A stretch of DNA of 64,000 nt from Gilvibacter sp. SZ-19 (GTDB lineage Bacteria > Bacteroidota > Bacteroidia > Flavobacteriales > Flavobacteriaceae), in NCBI RefSeq assembly GCF_002163875.1, contig NZ_CP019333.1:1618864-1682863 (forward strand), written 5' to 3'. Of the stretch, positions 60,749 to 64,000 are shown in pieces. Position 1 is the first letter of the stretch, and every line of letters begins with the position of its first letter. The notes below the pieces were generated by a model. The model did no database searches, was not told where the DNA came from, and saw only the letters and a program-made list of their open reading frames with translations. Position numbers and translations under genes: made by a program.

Positions 60749-61483
60749 ATGGAAGAGCAGTCCATTTGCAGAAATTGCGGAACCCGGTCACAAGGCGCAT
60801 ATTGCCACAATTGCGGACAGCGCACAGGAATTTATCGCGTTAGTTTTAAGGAGACCTTTGCCGACCTTGCCTCTGGTTTATTTACCCTAGAAGCGCCTAT
60901 CTGGCGAACTACTTCAGCGCTCTTTAGGACTCCCGGAAAGCTATTCAACGAATATTTAGATGGACAGCGCAAAAAGTACTACAAACCGGTGGCTTACTTT
61001 ATACTCTGGACTGCCCTGTTCTTGTTGGTGCGATCTGTTCTAAAATTCGATCCGTTTAAAAGCGTGGCAGCAGATACAACACTCAATACAGATGTGAGCT
61101 GGTTATACGAGGCCGGAAAGTTCATGTCTGCCAACATCAACAATTTTATGTTCGTCTTTGTTTTCACTTTAGGCGGATTTTTAAAGTTGTTTTTCTACAA
61201 AAGATATCGCTTGGCCGAATTTGTCGCAATTAGTTTTTATCTACTCTGCGTGTATACCCTTATAAACACCTTGTTCCAAGTCTATCTCAAGTTAAGCGGA
61301 GCAGAGCCGAACTTTTTGCCTGCGCTCTTGTTTGGCCTTTATTTGGCTTTAGCAATTCCGGCTTGGCTCAAAGGGAATATGATGCTGACTTCACTCAAGG
61401 CCCTGATCGCCTTTTTCTTGGCCTTTATGTTCTATTTGGCGATTAGCTTTGCCCTGTCTATAGTAATTGTGTTATACCTTTAA
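60749..61483 (+). CDS. DUF3667 membrane protein with N-terminal zinc ribbon
   Basis: The 244-residue product has an N-terminal zinc ribbon ('SICRNCGTRSQGAYCHNCGQ': two CxxC pairs), an amphipathic region 'FADLASGLFTLEAPIWRTTS', and 'YKPVAYFILWTALFLLVRSV', the DUF3667 signature. Five TM segments follow. The family is widespread in Bacteroidota, with unknown role. It is followed by hemW two bases after its stop. Confidence 0.9.
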   Translation: MEEQSICRNCGTRSQGAYCHNCGQRTGIYRVSFKETFADLASGLFTLEAPIWRTTSALFRTPGKLFNEYLDGQRKKYYKPVAYFILWTALFLLVRSVLKFDPFKSVAADTTLNTDVSWLYEAGKFMSANINNFMFVFVFTLGGFLKLFFYKRYRLAEFVAISFYLLCVYTLINTLFQVYLKLSGAEPNFLPALLFGLYLALAIPAWLKGNMMLTSLKALIAFFLAFMFYLAISFALSIVIVLYL

Positions 61484-61485
61484 TA

Positions 61486-62610
61486 ATGGCGGGAATCTAC
61501 ATCCATATACCCTTTTGCAGACAGGCTTGTCATTATTGCGATTTTCACTTTTCCACCACCTTAAAGCATCAACAGGCTATGGTGGATGCCATTTGCCAAG
61601 AACTCGTTTTGCGTAAGGCGGAACTTGCTGATGAGATCACTACGCTTTACTTCGGAGGAGGTACGCCCAGTTTACTCAGTGCACAACAATTGCAGCAGAT
61701 CTTCAACACGCTTAGCCAAAATTACAAGCTTACAAATGACCTCGAGTTTACCTTAGAGGCCAATCCAGACGATATTTCAGATAGCCTTCTTACTGCTTAT
61801 AAGGCCATTGGAGTAAACCGTTTGAGTTTGGGAATCCAATCTTTTAAAGAAAAGGACCTGCGTTTTATGAATCGGGCCCACAATGAGCAGCAGGCCAGGA
61901 AAGCTCTGAATTTGATAAGTGAGCAGTTTGATAATTATTCCATCGACCTTATTTATGGCGTGCCCGAAATGTCTTTAGAAAGCTGGCAGCAAAACCTTGA
62001 GACGGCTTTTGAAGCCGGGGTTCCGCATTTGTCTTGTTATGCCTTGACCGTAGAGCCAGATACAGCCCTAGATCGCTTTATTCAAAAAGGAGTTGTTGCT
62101 CCGGCAGACGAGGCTTTGGCCAAGGCGCATTACGATCTACTCTTAAGTATGACCCAACAAGCGGGTTATGAGAATTACGAGTTTAGCAACTTTGGTAAAC
62201 CCGGTTTTCACTCTAAGAACAACACGGCTTATTGGGAAGGAGTCCCTTATTTGGGGATAGGTCCTGGGGCTCACTCTTTGGTGGCTCATACACGCAGTTG
62301 GAATGTATCAAATAATGTGCTTTACATCAAAGCGCTTCAAGATAGTAAGCGGCCGCATCAGTCAGAAACTCTAAGCATGAACGATCGCTATAACGAATAC
62401 ATCATGACTGGTTTACGCACGGCCAAGGGCGTATCTCTACCCAAGATCGTTGCGGATTTTGGCCTTGTCTATCGCGAGTATGCAGAATCTTTATTGCCAG
62501 AATTACAAGCCAAGCAATGGATCTTTTTAGATGGCGATACCTTACATGTACCTAAGGATGCCAAATTCCTGTCGGATGGTATTGCTGCGGAACTTTTTAA
62601 ACTTCTTTAA
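61486..62610 (+). CDS. hemW: HemW (radical SAM heme chaperone)
   Basis: The 374-residue product has the radical SAM motif CRQACHYC in 'IYIHIPFCRQACHYCDFHF', 'LYFGGGTPSLLSAQQLQ', 'EANPDDISDSLLTAYKAIGV', 'RLSLGIQSFKEKDLRFMNRA' and 'YEFSNFGKPGFHSKNN'. These are HemW/HemN-type boxes with the shortened N-terminus typical of HemW, which binds and transfers heme. It is not the coproporphyrinogen oxidase HemN, which is longer. Confidence 0.93.
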   Translation: MAGIYIHIPFCRQACHYCDFHFSTTLKHQQAMVDAICQELVLRKAELADEITTLYFGGGTPSLLSAQQLQQIFNTLSQNYKLTNDLEFTLEANPDDISDSLLTAYKAIGVNRLSLGIQSFKEKDLRFMNRAHNEQQARKALNLISEQFDNYSIDLIYGVPEMSLESWQQNLETAFEAGVPHLSCYALTVEPDTALDRFIQKGVVAPADEALAKAHYDLLLSMTQQAGYENYEFSNFGKPGFHSKNNTAYWEGVPYLGIGPGAHSLVAHTRSWNVSNNVLYIKALQDSKRPHQSETLSMNDRYNEYIMTGLRTAKGVSLPKIVADFGLVYREYAESLLPELQAKQWIFLDGDTLHVPKDAKFLSDGIAAELFKLL

Positions 62611-62634
62611 GCTAAGATTGCTTAACTTGACATC

Positions 62635-63384
62635 ATGATCGCAAGACTTCAAATAGGGGAGCGCGAGCTCGCCATTGATCTGGATAAGCCTTTGGATATT
62701 TCTATTCCGATGCGCTCCGGAGCCGATAATCCGAATGCTTGGTATGTAGGCCATCCGGAGTTCAAACCAGTAAAACTAGACGATTGGGAAGGGGCTGTAC
62801 GAGCTGGGGCAGCGGTAAATTTTACCAGCATGCATATTATTCCTCATGCCCACGGAACTCATACAGAATCGCTAGGGCACATCACGGCAGAGCAACATTC
62901 GGTGAACCAGAGTTTTCACCGCTACTTCTACTTAGCGCAGGTGGTGAGTGTAAGTCCAGAATCTAAAAATGGTGATGCTTTGATCGGCAGTCATCAGCTG
63001 CAAGATCATTTAAAGGAGGTAGAAGCCGTAGTAATAAGAACGCTGCCTAACGATAACGATAAACTCAGCAAACAATATTCGCACTCCAATTGGCCTTATT
63101 TGACCAAAGAAGCAGCAGCCATGCTGTGTCGTAAAGGAGTACAACATTTACTTATTGACACCCCTTCTGTAGATCGTGAGGAGGACGAAGGTAAGTTGGC
63201 AGCGCATCGCGCTTTTTGGGATATGGATGGCATGCCTAGAGAACATGCGACCATTACCGAATTTATTTTTGTGGAAGATCAGATCCAAGACGGCCAGTAT
63301 GTGCTGGAGTTGCAATTGCCCAATATAGAGAGCGATGCTGTACCGAGCAGACCTGTCTTGTACCGGATAATAAGTGCGGAATGA
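62635..63384 (+). CDS. Cyclase-family (kynurenine formamidase-like) metal hydrolase
   Basis: The 249-residue product has the motif HAHGTHTESLGH (~72-83), related to HxGTHxDxPxH of the family, with Glu in place of the Asp. 'HLLIDTPSVDREEDEGKLAA' and 'FWDMDGMPREHATITEFI' are the later conserved parts. It is expected to be a metal-dependent hydrolase of cyclic or amide substrates; there is no kynurenine pathway gene beside it. Its stop overlaps the next start by four bases (ATGA). Confidence 0.85.
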   Translation: MIARLQIGERELAIDLDKPLDISIPMRSGADNPNAWYVGHPEFKPVKLDDWEGAVRAGAAVNFTSMHIIPHAHGTHTESLGHITAEQHSVNQSFHRYFYLAQVVSVSPESKNGDALIGSHQLQDHLKEVEAVVIRTLPNDNDKLSKQYSHSNWPYLTKEAAAMLCRKGVQHLLIDTPSVDREEDEGKLAAHRAFWDMDGMPREHATITEFIFVEDQIQDGQYVLELQLPNIESDAVPSRPVLYRIISAE

Positions 63385-64000
63385 TTCGAGCGATTCTCTT
63401 TTGCCTTATTTTTTTTGGTCTGAACGCCGCGCTTAAGGCCCAAGAAGACTTTGCCAGAGTGGATGCAGTAATTCAGTTATACCCTGCCCAAGCCCAATCC
63501 GCAGAACAACTCGCTACTTTCATCAATAGAGACTTTAGCTCAGAGGCCGATAAACTCCGTGCCATTTACGGCTGGATCATCAACAATATTGCCTACGACC
63601 CTGCAGAGTATAAGGCCCTAGATTACAGCTTTACCACAGTAGCCGAGCGAAACAAGAAACAGGAGAAGTTCAGAGAGCAGCTTATAACTCGCGTTTTAGA
63701 GAAACAAGTCGCGGTCTGCGAAGGTTATTCGTACCTCTTCGAACGGCTGTGTGAATTGACCGGAGTGCAGTCGTATTTGGTGCGCGGTGATTCCAAAGCT
63801 TCCTTGGATGATATTGCCCGCTCCTTTGATGTAAATCATATGTGGAACGTCGCATATATTTCGGGCCAGGCGTTTCTCTTTGATCCTACCTGGGGAGCAG
63901 GACGGTATACGGACCGGTTCATTAAAGATCCTACCTATCGTTTTTTTAAGACAGATCCGCAGCATTTTAGCTATTCCCATTTTCCGCAGTTGCAAGAAGA
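63381..64000 (+). CDS. Exported transglutaminase-like protein (3' end outside window)
   Basis: The frame starts at ATG 63381 and is open to the end of the window. The signal peptide 'AILFCLIFFGLNAALKA' is cleaved before QEDFA. The domain contains Cys in 'VAVCEGYSYLFERLCELTGV', His in 'FDVNHMWNVAYI' and Asp in 'FLFDPTWGAGRY', the Cys-His-Asp triad of transglutaminase-like proteins. It is located in the envelope; the family includes cysteine proteases and crosslinking enzymes. Confidence 0.85.
   Translation, partial: MIRAILFCLIFFGLNAALKAQEDFARVDAVIQLYPAQAQSAEQLATFINRDFSSEADKLRAIYGWIINNIAYDPAEYKALDYSFTTVAERNKKQEKFREQLITRVLEKQVAVCEGYSYLFERLCELTGVQSYLVRGDSKASLDDIARSFDVNHMWNVAYISGQAFLFDPTWGAGRYTDRFIKDPTYRFFKTDPQHFSYSHFPQLQE

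Noticed and set aside
1-64000. tRNA, rRNA, CRISPR array, insertion sequence, prophage
   Set aside because: No cloverleaf, no regular direct repeats with spacers, no transposase or phage structural gene was seen on either strand.

Overview
The window looks like chromosomal DNA of a marine-type member of the Flavobacteriaceae (Bacteroidota). This rests on recognised families (DUF4221 and six-bladed propeller lipoproteins, DUF3667, DUF4199-like, flavobacterial SLC12 transporter, BlaI/BlaR1-TonB), moderate-to-low GC, weak Shine-Dalgarno sequences and promoters of the Bacteroidota form (TTTG near -33, TAnnTTTG near -7). I saw no tRNA, rRNA, CRISPR array, insertion sequence or phage gene.

Region 1 (1-17263, all +) is an accessory island centred on very small secreted peptides. 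Two related four-cysteine peptides (5109, 5348) and a two-cysteine peptide (8504) are each followed by a hairpin and then a propeller or DUF4221 lipoprotein. Around them lie a DUF1573 protein, a private signal peptidase I, two CxxC thioredoxin-like lipoproteins, two RND pumps, a membrane fusion protein, a TolC-type channel and an orphan NarL-type response regulator. A further 33-residue candidate peptide (10476) sits just before the fusion-protein gene. I read this as a make-process-export system for small peptides that uses RND pumps.

Region 2 (17264-22966) holds a probable small RNA, an unannotated 44-residue basic protein, a membrane TPR protein, a caspase-like protease with a TPR tail, and three small proteins. 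Two of the three share a GGD-x-x-[IL]-GD motif, and the set resembles a conflict or signalling cassette.

Region 3 (22967-34277) is a tandem duplication of a regulatory module. Each copy has a sigma-54 activator (four PAS, GAF, AAA+, Fis HTH), two palindromes exactly 40 bp apart, a -24/-12 promoter, a SpoIIAA-like protein, a PAS protein with a kinase-type histidine but degraded ATPase motifs, and a one-domain receiver. The palindromes share an ACGG-N4-CCGT core, and the activators have the same recognition-helix residues. A 99-nt tract in the PAS proteins is nearly identical between copies, which suggests gene conversion.

Region 4 (34278-64000) is mostly ordinary chromosome: an AraC-type membrane regulator, cold-shock protein, M24 peptidase, SLC12 transporter, a TetR-ABC-HlyD-TolC export operon whose ATPase has degraded motifs, nitroreductase, BlaI/BlaR1, a spermidine-synthase-like protein, a subtilase, a glycosyltransferase and flippase pair, RuvC, HemW and others. 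The point of interest is a JmjC-type oxygenase (41110) directly downstream of a small Cys/Thr/Asp-rich secreted peptide (42344), a possible peptide-modification pair.
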